A stretch of 64,000 nt of DNA from contig SZWC01000041.1 in NCBI GenBank assembly GCA_023375785.1, positions 454,260 to 518,259 on the forward strand, given 5' to 3'. The notes below the pieces were generated by a model. That model was not told the DNA's origin and did not search any database. It worked only from the letters and a program-made list of their open reading frames with translations. A program made the translations under genes and the position numbers. Shown piece by piece: positions 9,951 through 21,752 of this stretch. The first letter of the stretch is position 1; every line of letters starts with the position of its first letter. The stretch comes from Penium margaritaceum. Its lineage: Eukaryota; Streptophyta; Zygnematophyceae; Desmidiales; Peniaceae.

Positions 9951-11330
9951 GCCTTATTTCACCGACCTGGCCAACTCATCTCTCGTTTTCTTGTGAATGA
10001 TGTAGTCATAGTCGTCGTCAAAGACGACTCGCAATCCTGTGTTGGTGAGAGAGGACACTGAGAGAAGGCTGAACGTAGCATCAGGTACATACAGCACGCC
10101 ATGGAACACTCTCACTTCAATACCACGCGGGGTCTCGAACCACATCTCCACAATCCCAATTCCTTCAGCATACAGCACCTAATCATCACCTGAAGCAATT
10201 GGACGGGGGGAAATGGAGAGTATTTGCATAAACCACTCCGTTTGATGCATCAGGCTCTTGGTACACCATGAATCCTTTTACCATGCGAGATTCGTCTTCT
10301 CGACCTGCGACATATCAGACTTTGCCATGAAAAGGTTGCACACCTCCTTTGCTATGTTCATGTTGTCAAAATGGCGCATGGTGGTCTGGTTTTGCTAACG
10401 CTGCTGCTGTTCTTGATGCTACAATGACTGCTACTCTTACTGCTGTGGAGATTGTTATTTTTGCTGCTGCTGCTGCTAGTGCTACTGTTCCTTCTGGTCC
10501 CTCTTGAACTTGAAGCACTCTTTCTTATACTGCTCCTCTTTCTAGCAATAGTGGCACTTGCCTTTTTTCTTATCTCTCAGCTACCCAGTTTGCTACTAAT
10601 GCTGGTTCGTGAGCTTGTGACCACAAATGTTGCTTCACTACTGCCGCTACCATTGTGTTTTGCTACACTGTGACGTACTTCTTCCTACACTAGGTACGTG
10701 CAGATGAAGTCAATGTCAAGCGTCGGCTGGTACTCCAACGTCTATCACACCGTGTCGTAGCTCACTGAGAGTCCCCTCAGCAAGAGAAGGATGAAGCGTG
10801 TCTCTTCCACATGGTTGCCGGTCGCTTTCAACGGTTTTGCCAACTCCTTTGCCCTGTCCAAGTACACCCCCATCCCTTCGCCAACCTTTTATTTTCAATG
10901 AGATCATCTTCTCGTCCAAAACCATGAGAAATGCAAGATCCTTACTATCATACTTCTTTCACAATGTGTCCCATTCCTCTTTTGCAGTAGCCCATTCACT
11001 CACGTACTGAAGATATGGGTTGGAGATGGTGTTAACAAGCAGCTTGTATGCATGCCTGTCCTTCTTCTTCGATTCCTCATATGCCGCTCCTGCAGTTGTA
11101 GATGAACTTACATCTGCTATACCTTTCTGTGGTATCTTCCCTGCGAACACCGGCACTTTGGTGATATTTATTGCCTGTGGAGGTGGAGCGCGCTCGTCGC
11201 CGCTCATCACCACCCACAAGCCCCTCTCCTCCAAAAGGAGGCGGGTACGAATCTTGCAAAACGTGAAATTGGCGCATCCTTCCAGCCTCTTCAAGGGCTG
11301 GGCTGGTGTGACCATGCCTGCTGATGCCAT
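9950..11330 (-). pseudogene. Gag and protease region of B1
   Basis: Protease-end segment GIEVRVFHGVLYVPDATF (about 9990-10150), then the Gln-rich stretch (about 10385-10480) and the knuckle (CHYC...ECFKFK, about 10500-10570). Gag core follows with KLLVNTISNPYLQYVSEWAT (about 10960-11330). It is broken. Confidence 0.82.
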
Positions 11331-11953
11331 TTTGAGCCTGGGTGATGCTCAACGTTGCCCTTGGATAACGATGCTACCCTTGATTCAGCTGCTACTTCTG
11401 CCTGAAATATTGTTGACTAAAGATGGGCTGTAGATGCCAGTATAGTGGGCATTTGGAAAAATTGAGCCCACATATGGAAAACTCAGCAAAAAAATGTTCA
11501 GATTGACCCATAAAACCAGGGTCATTAACACAGGATATTGAAAGATATGTCCTCTTGAAAACAGGGTACGCTTCTGCTCGTAGTCCAACTCAGACCAGCC
11601 AGCTTGTAAATGGAATTTCTCCCAAACGAATCAATGCAATGCAAATATTTTTACACCAATGGAAAGCGTGGGAAAAATGCTACAATTTTCATATACCACT
11701 TTTTAAATTTGACACAGTTTCAAGAGAGTTATGGTCATTACAAGACGACAGTCTTACTCATAGAGAAGAGTGTAGCCCTTGCCAACCTCGTTTTGAGCAC
11801 AACCTTCAATCCAATCAGTGGATCTTTGCAATCGTGGACTTGTTGGAAAGCTTGTTATGCAAACTTCAAAGTCCAGTGGTTGTTTAGTCAAGTTTTGACC
11901 CTAACCTGTCACTTTTAAAGTGACGACCTGAGCTGGTTGAAACTGGCAAAACA

Positions 11954-11967
11954 TGGCTCTGATACCA
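11954..11967 (-). other. Primer binding site of B1
   Basis: Minus strand TGGTATCAGAGCCA, complementary to the 3' end of initiator tRNA-Met, two bases from the LTR. This is the ordinary plant copia primer site, unlike family A. Confidence 0.88.
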
Positions 11968-11969
11968 AA

Positions 11970-12176
11970 TGTTGGATCTAGAGGAGAGAGGGAGCCTTGG
12001 AGCAGCGAGAATGTAGGAGTGAAAGGGCATCAGTTGTACTGAAGACTGGTTTTTGAATCACTCAAAATGATGGAGTACATATGGAGCTGGATCTTTGGCA
12101 AGTGAGCCCTCTCACAAGCCATACCATTTGGTCATGGAGGCTAAGGCTCACACACTAGAGTCCATAATCTCACACA
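11970..12176 (-). repeat. Partial 5' LTR of B1
   Basis: 207 bases matching the outer part of 6619-7353. A family A fragment in minus orientation takes over after it. Confidence 0.85.
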
Positions 12177-14703
12177 TCTTGGGTGCTTTGACACCTTCCG
12201 CTACCTCCATTACCAACCTCCTTGTCGAGCGTCTCATAAAAGAAGGCTATCTTCACATACATCTAGTTGATCTCAAGGTCTTGGGCAGCAGCGTTGTTAA
12301 GAAAAGACGTGATAGAGGCAAATATGACAAGCGGTATGAAGGTCTCATCGTACTTAAATACTGCATGCTCTGAGAATCCTTTCACAAAAAGTCTTGCATG
12401 GAACTTGTTGATGTTACCATCTTACATCCACCTCAACGTGAGTATCAACATTTAGTTCACCATGTGAGCGTTAGCGTGTCAGTCCACGAGCATCCACATG
12501 CCATTTTCTTCAATGGACATAAGCTCGCTGTCCACCCCCTCTTTCCACATGGCCGCATTGGGCCTTGCCAGTGCCTCTCAGCCTTAGTGAGCGGCCGTCC
12601 TTGAGCTAAACATGATCAGCTAAGTCCAGTCTAGCTTTCGAAGTCCGCGTCGTACTTTGGAATTTGTTTGCTGTGTTTTGTACTGCTATGCTACATTGTT
12701 GTTGGATCCTTAAAACGGTCTTGCTCTGGTGCTACTAGCAGCAATGAACTTTAGTTTTCTTATTTTGAAGAGCCACTAGCCTCCCAGCTGGCTTCAAAGG
12801 CTTTGGACGTCCCTAGCTCTGTGTTCCAGGTCGCCCTTAGGTCAGCCTGTGCAGCCACTCTATACCACACAACTCTTCTTCACGGCGTGCCACACTGGCA
12901 CCACTTGCCAGTTTTTAAGAGGTTGATATTCAGACACTAGGAGCACCAATCACTCTGCCTATTTTATAGCTTGTCTGGTATCAAGCACCTCTTCTTTGCC
13001 TGGTTTCCTCTCCTCTAAGGTCATATTTTGGCTGGTGATGAGTCTTCTTGCTGCCAGGTCCCACAGGCGGTAGGTCTTGTGGTGTGTCGCATAGCCCACC
13101 ATCATGCACTTTTGTGCTCTTGCATCTAGCTTGCCACCACCCTCTCCCGCCTGGACCTTTATCCATGCGGTATAACCAAAGACTTGGAGTTATGATGCAT
13201 TTGGCTTCTTCCCTGGCCATACTTCTTGTGGCATCATCTCTTCCTTGTCCATTTTCTTGTATCGCCATCCCACAGCAGGCGCAAGAGTGAAGTTGATAAT
13301 AAAACATGCTGTTCATGCCTCTTCCCCCAAAGGCATCGTGGAAGTCTTGCATTGAAAAGCATGTTACGCACCATGCCAAGGATGGTCTGATGTATGCGCT
13401 TGGCAGTACTATTACTTTGTGGTATGTACAGAGTTGTGGACTCGTGGCTGGTCTCGTGTTGTCATAACCGGCCCTTGCATACTTTATACTCTCTGTTGTT
13501 GTTGCTTCATAATATTTTGACTTCCTTTATAGTCTGTCGCTCCATAGCAATAACCTCGTGTATTTTTTCTCTAACCTCTCCCTTGGTTTTGAGAAAGAAG
13601 ATCCACACTATGCATCCGTTGTCATCAAGGAAGGTCAAAACGTACTTGCTACCACCTTTTGATGTGTAAAAGAGTCTGTACATATTGGTGTTAATCAAGT
13701 GAGGGGCTCAATCTGCATAGCGACTATTCCGCTTGAAGCGCTTTTACTTGGTCTTTCATTGGAGACAAGGTTCACACAGGCTGCCTCACCCAGCCACTTC
13801 CTTCTTGCAACTATCCAAGTTGCAAACAAGCTGTTATTGCTCAATGACTTGACGCGTAATGTTTGTAGCGTGTTCAAAGCGTCAATGCTACTAATCAGTG
13901 TCGTCTAGTATTGACATCGGTCCCTCGAACATTGGTACATTGATGTCCATCTCAATACATCAATGTGGCCAGGATTCACCTCATCCATGTGGGTCGGAGA
14001 TGCGTTGGTCAATATCCAGCCAACATGCTTTGGAAATCATGCATTGCAAACAGGTTCAACGTGAGAAAAAACATCACATATAACACTCGTTGTCCTCATA
14101 TTGCACATAATTTGGTGACCTTTTTGGTGTGTTTAAATGAGTGTGGATATACACATTTGGTGGTCGCCCACAGACGGTGGCGATATTCTGTGTAGGTAAT
14201 CCCCGATTGCCCTAATAGGCCTACACCACATCGATGTCACATCAATTTACCTAGCTGTACTGATGTTGTTGTAGGGGCCCTAGAACGAACATCAAAGTCA
14301 ACATGGACATCTTTGTTCTTTATATTAGAGGATAGTTTTTGAGTTTCTATAGATGTACTCCCTATTTTCGTCTTGGTACCACTGCCTCCGTCGTACCCTT
14401 TTTTTCTTTTTAGCTCTTAGTTACTATTGTCTACAAAATGTAGAGTGTGTCAACCCGTGCGACCTGTCCCACGGATCTTTGTTTATGTAGAGGGTCTTGC
14501 TGTCCTTATTCCTAGCGAGGACGGCCTTCTTCACTGTGAACACTATCGGCATGTTCTTGTCTGCTATATTTGGCACGCACAGGAGGTTTGCCATAAACAA
14601 GGGCATGAAGAGCATATCACGTAACCGTAGATCCTTTTTCGCACCATTGAGGCTGATGTTCACCAGATTGTATTCCACACCATTTGCATTCACATGTCCT
14701 TAA
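12177..14703 (-). mobile_element. Copia fragment A2 (family A), no LTRs
   Basis: Minus-strand fragment covering part of RT (about 12180-12640), the linker, integrase (about 12980-13700), pre-integrase module (about 13700-13900) and the end of protease (14424-14693). It is closest to H by eye. It has many breaks and no LTRs. An unclassified stretch lies within it at 13905-14420. Confidence 0.8.
13905..14420. other. Unclassified insert inside A2
   Basis: About 515 bases where H has only a short linker. It shows no domain. It has a perfect 10-base inverted repeat, ACATTGATGT (13937-13946) and ACATCAATGT (13957-13966). It could be a small non-autonomous element. Confidence 0.35.
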
Positions 14704-15785
14704 GTGAAACGATCCAAGGGATATGCCCAGTGGTATTATTCATCATTCAGCTACCGTAATTGTCCTTCAATGATGACATTGTCTGTGGCATTTGGGGTAG
14801 ACATCCATTGTTTGATTGGAGTACGGGTTGGCCAGTACATATATGGGAGCCAACTGCGGACATGTGATGGATATGAGTGTGCCAAAAAGTGACAAAAATA
14901 GATTCTCGATAAAAATCATCAGGTCATAAAACTGAATAGAAGATGTTTTTCTGGTGCTGTAGCACTTTACAGAACTCGATTCGGTCTCCGTTTGAGGGAG
15001 ATATGGATTTCAAGATTTGGTGGCGATGGGTCCGGTTCAAGTCATGGCTCCTGCACTACCAACAGCAATGACGGCCACAATTATTGGCCAAGGAGGTTTG
15101 GAGCAGCCTTCAGGGTAGAAAGGCGGCAGGAGGACCTTCAGGTAGCTTCAAGGAAGATCCACACCAAGATTATTGGTTGTGCACATGGCAGGGATGGTAA
15201 TTCTCTTGTATGAGAGTGTGACTGCCGCTCATCCCGCTAGGCTAGGAGTGTGCTAGAGGGTGAGCTTTGATAGAGTGGATCTCAGTGCTCCCTTAGCCAA
15301 ATGAGGCATATAAGGGCTTGTTAGAAAGCTGTGATGATGTAATTTCTCACTCAAGAGTTGATTCAGACATTAGCGTTCTCTGGAGACCTACATTTGCTTC
15401 CGTAATTTCTGTCTGTGCAACCTGCAACTCCCTCTCACAAATAGTTGGTCCTGCCTAGGCAGCTCTTAGTGAGCCTGATCACCTCCCTATGGACTGCCAA
15501 GTTTCCATCAACATGCGCATGTTGGTTTGCCTGTGCAGGTTGATACTTGAAGGTGAGCTCATAACTCCATAGAAAAGAGTATCCATTTGCCAAGGATGCC
15601 TTCGTTATCTTGGTTCGTAAGGAGCTATTGGATTGGTTGAAGGTCTGTAAGGATGGTGAATGGCTTGTCGTCCTTAACATAATTGCTAGAACAGTATGGC
15701 CCATAGGACGACCAAGCACTCGTCTTTTACTAACAGGTACTTTGTTTTGGCGTCGTTGCGTACTCAGTTGCCAAAACAGACCACA
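14704..15785 (-). mobile_element. Ty3/gypsy relic, RNase H part (copy 2)
   Basis: 14725-14864 and 15511-15785 align with 6160-6566. The RNase H motifs again read on the minus strand (TDHQPIQ-like and SYELTFKYQPAQ). A solo LTR sits in the middle. A family A LTR begins at 15786, the same gypsy position as in copy 1. Confidence 0.75.
14860..15515. repeat. Solo LTR with 5-bp target duplication
   Basis: The LTR itself is 14865-15510 (646 bases), from TGATGG to CCATCA, a perfect 6-base terminal inverted repeat. ACATG flanks it on both sides (14860-14864 and 15511-15515). Gypsy copy 1 has a single ACATG at 6291-6295 with no insert, so the empty site is visible. The plus strand has a TATA-like ATATAAGG near 15310. 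The family is unknown; no internal part remains. Confidence 0.8.
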
Positions 15786-15837
15786 TGTTGACCTGATATG
15801 CCCCTTGTCTATAACTGACATTTGGAAAGGTACAGGA

Positions 15838-16561
15838 TGTCGGATTTGGAGGAGAGAGGGAGTCTTGGAGCAGCGAGCATGTGGGAATGAAAAGGTATCC
15901 GTTGTGCTGATGAATGGTTTTTGAATCACTCAAAATCATAGAGTATGTATAAAACTAGAGCTTTGGCAAGTCAGCCCTCTCACAAGCTACACCACTCAGC
16001 CATGGACACTAAGGCTCACACACTAGAGTCCATAATCTCACACAAAAGAGAAACTCAGCCTAGCAATCAGCCTGACTATTCACACACGACCTAGAGATCT
16101 AGAAAATGTTCTCATGGTATACTCCTAGTGGTCATACAACTGACAATCCCATGGAGAATTGCCATGTGTCCATGGCTAGTACACAAGGATCTCACCTCAC
16201 CTATACATAAGGAGAGTTACCTTTTTTCTTGTCGGTACACTCTGACAAGGCAATCCAAGAATGTAGGACCTTTTTGGATATTTCTCCCATCAGGTCTTGA
16301 CCCTGGACCTCTTACTCTTCTTCTTTTATCAAGCTAAGGCATGGAGTCATTCCCCATGGTCACCAAGACACTGGGGGTCCATGACCCGAAAACTTTGAAA
16401 ATTCATATATCTCAATCTGACTGTTGGATCGGCTTGAAACTTGCATCGTAGATAATGTGCCGCCTAATCTTTCCAATTGATGATCGAGATACGCATCTGG
16501 TAGCTTCTTGGAGCTTGCTCATGTGGACTTGAAATTGAGTCGGATGGCTTGTTTCCCAACA
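15838..16561 (-). repeat. 3' LTR of B2
   Basis: 724 bases ending in CCCAACA. It aligns with 6619-7353 with roughly 15% differences by eye. Confidence 0.9.
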
Positions 16562-16579
16562 ATCTCCCACTTTGCCATA

Positions 16580-18110
16580 TTCAGAGTGGGCTGAGTCCAC
16601 ATGCCTTCATGCAGAACTGCTGCTTCTCATGGGTCACTGACTTGGTACAAAAATTAGCGACCTGCTTGCTGGTTGGAGTAAACTCCAGCTTCATAGCACC
16701 CTCCTGCACCATGTACCTGATGAAGTGAAATACAATGTCAATGTGCTTGGTGCGTGCATGGTACTCCGGATTCTTTGCGAGTATGATTACGCTCTAGTTG
16801 TCGACACGCAAAGGAACAAGAACTGCTACGCTCCTACTCATCTCCGCCATGAGACACAAAAGCCAAACTGCTTCCTTGGCCCCATAGCTGAGAGACATGT
16901 ACTTAGCTTCCATACCTGAGGTGGCCATCACCACCTACTGCTTGCTGCACTAGCTGATGGCCCTGACATTCATGAGGAACACATGTCAAGAGATGGACTT
17001 GCGGTCCTCATGATTTGAAGTCCAATCTGCGTCTCTGTAGTCGATGATGCTGTTGTCATTACCGTTGTAGATTATGCCAATACTGAGGGTTCCAGCAAGG
17101 TAGCGGAAGATCTGATTCACTACCTTCTGGTACTCAGGTCCGCCATGTGCTGGCTCTTAGTGCTCACAGCCTGTGCAAGGTCCGGCCTGGTTGCTACCAT
17201 GAGGGAAGTGAGACTACCGACGGCGCTATGGTACTCTAGCCTCTCGACTGCATCCGCTTCTCCATTGAAGCTCACGAGGTACTGTTGCGTTACCAGCGAC
17301 GTGCCGATGGGTTTAGCCTGTGCCATGCCGAACCGCTACAACATATCCTTCATGTAGCGGTTCTGCTGCAGCGAGAGAGAGAGCGTGATTTACGGTCACA
17401 CGTGATCTGGATACTGTGCAAGTATGACGCTACCTCGAGATCAGACATCTGGAAGCCCTCCTATATGGGGTTCTTGAACTCCTATAGCGCAGTCATTCTG
17501 CTGGAAAGGAGGAGCATATCATCCACTGAGAAAATGATGGTGAGGATCTCATACTCATGCTACCAGTGAAACACGCTGTACTCACACTCGCTACGCTCAA
17601 ATCCCATGCATTGCAATGCCACATCCAAGTTTTGGTTCCACGCACGCATCGCTTGCTTGAGCTCAAACAACGATTTTAGGAGCTTGCAAACCAGGTGCTC
17701 TTGGCCATCCATGACGAAGCCCTCCGGCTGCTCCATGTAAATCTCCTCCTCCAAGTCACCATTCAAGAATGTTGTCTTGATATCCATGTTGTGAATCTCG
17801 ATGTCCTCAACTGCTGCATAAGAAAGGAGCGTGTGCACAGAGGCAAACTTTGCAACAGGGGCAAAAGTTTCTCTGTTATGAACATCCTCCTGTCGCAAGT
17901 AGCCTTTGGCGACCAGTCTCGCCTTGTACTTTTCCAGGTTGTCATCTGCTCCTTGCTTCTTCTTGAATACCCACTTGCACTTGATCACTTCGCGTCAAGG
18001 TAGACGCTCAGTCAGATCCCACGTACCGTTGTTGAGCTATGACTCTATCTCCTTCTATACAGCTTGCGCCTAATCTGCTGTATCAGGTGCAGCCATGGCC
18101 TCCTTGTAGG
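16580..18110 (-). pseudogene. RT and RNase H region of B2
   Basis: Minus-strand copia RT ([45 protein letters not shown], about 17560-17990) and RNase H (about 16600-17100). It is broken. Confidence 0.85.
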
Positions 18111-18249
18111 ACGTGGACTCATTTGAATCTGCTAAATCTGCAACATTCATCTGGTCTGGTTTTTGCAGGATCCAGAAATCCCCATGCTCACCAGGCTTGA
18201 AGGACACCCTAAGAGGGTACCTACGACCTGGTGCCGAGGCGTTAGCGGG

Positions 18250-19450
18250 TGGCTAGCGGGATGGTGCAGGTAGAATTGCTCCTACTGGTGGTGCTACATC
18301 TCCTTCCTCTGCTTCCGCCGATGAGGCCGCTATATCTACTACATCTATATTGGAAGAGTACACTGGTTCTCCCATTGTCACATTGGAGGAAGTATTACAA
18401 GCGACTTGATCAGGAAGGATATCTGCTCCCATTGCCTCATTAGCTACTGGTTCTACTGCCTCTTCATAGAAAACATTGGTGCCAATGACATTGTTCTTGT
18501 TGAAGACATCCCTGGAGATGATGACTTTACATGTATCCCTCTCGTACAGGCGATAGGCCTTTCTTGCCACGTCGTAGTCAATCATCAGCATTGGCGCGCT
18601 CTTTGCGTCCCACTTCTTCTGCTTCTCCTTTGGCACGTGCATGTGTACTAAGCTCCCAAATGCCCGAAGATGACCCGCACTTGGCTTATTGCCCAAACAG
18701 GCCTCATATCGTGTCACCTGCTCTAGGGCCTTGGTTAGAGTGCGCTTCTTGATGTAGAGCGTAGTACTCACTACTTCGGGCCAAAAGTCATATGTGAGCC
18801 GAGCCGCGTGTAGCATGGAGTGCGCCGACTCAACAATGGTGCGGTTGGCACATTCTGCTACACCGTTCTGCTACGGTGAGTATGGCACGGTATGTTGTGC
18901 CTTGATGCCAGCTGTTGCACGGTGGTCTAAGAATTCCTTGCTCAGGTACTCTCCACCGCGGTCGCAGCACCTTGATCTTCTTGCCATAATTATTCTCCAC
19001 CATTGCCTTGAACTCCTTGAACTTGTCAAAGCACTCTTCCTTGGAGGGAAGGAACTACACACCAGTGTCACAGCTGAAATCATCAATGAAGGTGAGAAAA
19101 TGCCTAGAGTCTCCAAAGTCCTGGGTGTGCATCACGCCACACAAGTCCTTGTGGACCAGCTCCAGTACCTCCTTCGCACGCTTCCCTACTCCAGAGAACG
19201 CCTCGCGATACTGCTTCCCCTCCAAACAGCCAATGCACAACTGTTGCTCAAAGTCAGAGATGGTGGGCAAGTCATGCACCATCAGCTTTGTTTGAAGTTG
19301 TTGGAAGGTGCGCATGCCAATGTGGCCGTAGCGCGCATGCCAGATTTTGCCATCTGTGGCTTGTACCACTGCTGCAAGACTCTTCTCATGCAGGATCTTG
19401 GTCGCCACCAACAGGCGGTATATTTCCTCTTCCTTCACCGACCTGGCCAA
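18250..19450 (-). pseudogene. Integrase region of B2
   Basis: Minus-strand blocks VHKDLCGVM, TFIDDFS, CIGCLEGKQYREAFSG and EACLGNKPSAGHLRAFGSL. This is the same layout as B1 and B6. It is broken. Confidence 0.85.
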
Positions 19451-20215
19451 CTCTCCCGTTTTCTTGTCGAGGATATTGCCATAGTCGTAGTCAAAGACGA
19501 CCCGCAGTCATGTGTTGGTGAGAGAGGACACTGAGAGAAGGTTGAAAGCAACATCATGTACATATAGCACGCCATGGAACACTCCCACTTTATTTCCACG
19601 CGGGATCTCTAAGCACATCTCCACATTCCCAATCCCTTTAACATACACCACCTAACCATCACCCAAAGCAATCGGACGGGGAGGAATGGAGAGCAGTTGC
19701 GTAAACCACTCCTTGTAGTTCGTCAGGCTCTTAGTACACCCTGAATCCTTGTACCATGTAGGATCTGCCTTCTCCACCAGCGACATATCAGTCTTCGCCG
19801 TGAAGAGGCGGTCGTGAACCTCCTTGGCCACATTCATATTGCAAAAATGGTGCACGCCGGTCTGGTTCTTCTACTGCTGCTACTGCTGACGATGCTCCTA
19901 CTGGTGACGCTGCTGTGATTACTGTTGTTGCTGTTATGGAGATTGCTACTACTGCTGCTGCTGCTGTTTCTGCTTCTACTCCTTCTAGTCCCTATTGAAC
20001 TCGAAGAACTCTTTCTTGTAGTGCATCTCTTTTTGGCAATAGTGGTATTTGCCTTTATTCTTGCCTCTCTGCCGCCCAGATTACTACTGGTGCTAGTTAC
20101 GTGAGCTTGTGACCACAAATGCTGCTTCACTGTTGCCGTTGCCATTGCGCTTTACTGTATTGCAATGCAGTTGTACGTGCACTAGGTGCATGCAGATGAA
20201 GTCCAGGTCGAGAAA
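19450..20215 (-). pseudogene. Protease and partial gag region of B2
   Basis: Protease surroundings (ADPTWYKDSGCTKSLTNYKEW, about 19680-19800), Gln-rich codons (about 19860-19990), knuckle (about 20030-20060), then the end of gag. It runs directly into the partial LTR. Confidence 0.75.
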
Positions 20216-20451
20216 ACTGGAGCCCTCGCCCATGGTCACCTAAACATTGACGGTCGATGACCCCAAAAACTTCAAAAATTTATATATCTCAATCCGACCG
20301 TTCGATCGGCCTAAGACATGGACCGTATACTATTTGCTACCCGATCTTCCCAGTGGTGAAGTCAAATTGATGATCGGACTAGAAATCTGGTAGTTTCTCG
20401 GAACCTGCTCATGGAGACCAGAAACCGAGCCGGATGGCTCCTTTCCCAACA
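20216..20451 (-). repeat. Partial 5' LTR of B2
   Basis: Matches the outer third of family B LTRs and ends in CCAACA at 20451. Confidence 0.8.
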
Positions 20452-21363
20452 GAGGACAGACTAGGCAGATATTGTTCCCTTGAAGAAAGTCCCCTATGTC
20501 TGGTCCAGATAGACAAGGCATGTACTTTTCCTTTAGAGCGTATCCTTCATCTAAACAGGAGAGCATAGCTCACAAACACAACCTAGGAAAACTCTCTATA
20601 CCTCATATACCCCTTGTCCATTGCAGATATTTGGACATGCACAAGACAGACTAGGCATACACTGCTCCCTTGGAATAAGTTACCTAAGACTTCTCCAAGT
20701 AGACAAGGCATGCACTGTTACTTTGCAGCAACTCTCCTTGGTCTAAAATAGATAATATATCCAAAAAACACTACCTAGGACAACTCCCTTTGGTTTAGAC
20801 TTTCCAGACTCTGCCTTAGGAGCGAGAGGTCACTTTGTCAAATCCAAGCCTAGTGACTAATTTTCTTTGTGACCAAAAGAGGGACGCGAAGGTTCTCAGA
20901 GACATCTTACAACATTCAAAAGTCTGTTTTGTACATACAACCCACTTGGCAGCAACAAGGAACGCCATGTTGATAGGAAGATGATGCAATCCAGATTGCT
21001 CCCAAAATGGTTCATCCAAGGAGCAACTACACGCCTAGGCTAGAGGCTGACTGTAGGACTATAACTTCCTGTCAGTTCTCTGTCATTGATTATATTTCTA
21101 ATCTTTGAGACTCCTCACAAACTTGTCGACCAAAAGCAGACACTAAAGAAGTATTAGTTGGTCTAAGGCCCAGGCGGTAGCTACTCGCACGAAGGTGACC
21201 ACGTAATAAGGACATAATGTAAGGAAGTGAATCATGTGAAGTGCTTGTTATGGAACTGCAATATTGAGGGTGATATCTCTTCGTAGTTCCAATACTAGGA
21301 TAAGATGTCAAATGCCATTGTGTCGACCTTGCTTTATAGTCTGTTGCCTCAAGCTGGTTGACA
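20452..21363 (+). repeat. Main part of the A3 LTR, with an internal tandem duplication
   Basis: Continues the LTR begun at 15786. The first 170 or so LTR bases appear twice (before and after about 20606; compare GACAGACTAGGCA and AGACAAGGCATG in both). It contains a decayed form of the tRNA-like stretch (near 20790-20860). It ends GGTTGACA before the primer site. Confidence 0.7.
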
Positions 21364-21365
21364 AA

Positions 21366-21380
21366 GGGTTATGGACCAAC
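21366..21380 (+). other. Degraded half-tRNA primer site of A3
   Basis: GGGTTATGGACCAAC, the family A primer site with differences, three bases after the LTR. Confidence 0.65.
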
Positions 21381-21752
21381 CCTAACTAGTTGTAAGACAC
21401 GTATCTGCGCACTCTCACGTCCTCTCTATCTTTAAGTACACATCAGCTCCATCAGCTTTATCTCCTCCATCCCCTCCATCAGCTTCAACGGTAGAAACTA
21501 GTACTTCGAGCGCAAGGGCCAAGGATAAGATGTACACTTGGAGATACGATTCTTAGATCCTAACCAGGATGTGCTCTGTCCTTGGAGACACGATCCTGGA
21601 CTGGCTATGGTGCCTTCTTCTTTGTTTGTAGGTGATCAATCGCTGAGGGATAAGTAACAAATTAGCACCCTATAAACCGGTAGCAGAGAAGAGTCTGTAT
21701 CAGCCTACATGAGCATCAATTAAGGAAAGAAGCAAAGAAGCAGAGAACGAAT

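Larger units (their letters stand above)
6619..12176 (-). mobile_element. Copia element B1 (family B), broken
   Basis: Minus-strand copia element. Parts in its own order: partial 5' LTR (11970-12176), primer site (11954-11967), leader, gag with knuckle and Gln-rich stretch, protease, integrase, RT, RNase H, 3' LTR (6619-7353). The partial 5' LTR differs from the 3' LTR at roughly 10% of positions by eye. The coding part is broken many times (ten or so). It sits 52 bases inside a family A LTR. Confidence 0.9.
15838..20451 (-). mobile_element. Copia element B2 (family B), inside the A3 LTR
   Basis: Minus-strand copy with 3' LTR (15838-16561), RNase H, RT, integrase, protease, Gln-rich stretch, part of gag, and a partial 5' LTR (20216-20451). 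The flanks CAGGA and GAGGA look like a target duplication with one difference. The coding part is broken many times. It lies at the same LTR position as B1. Confidence 0.88.
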
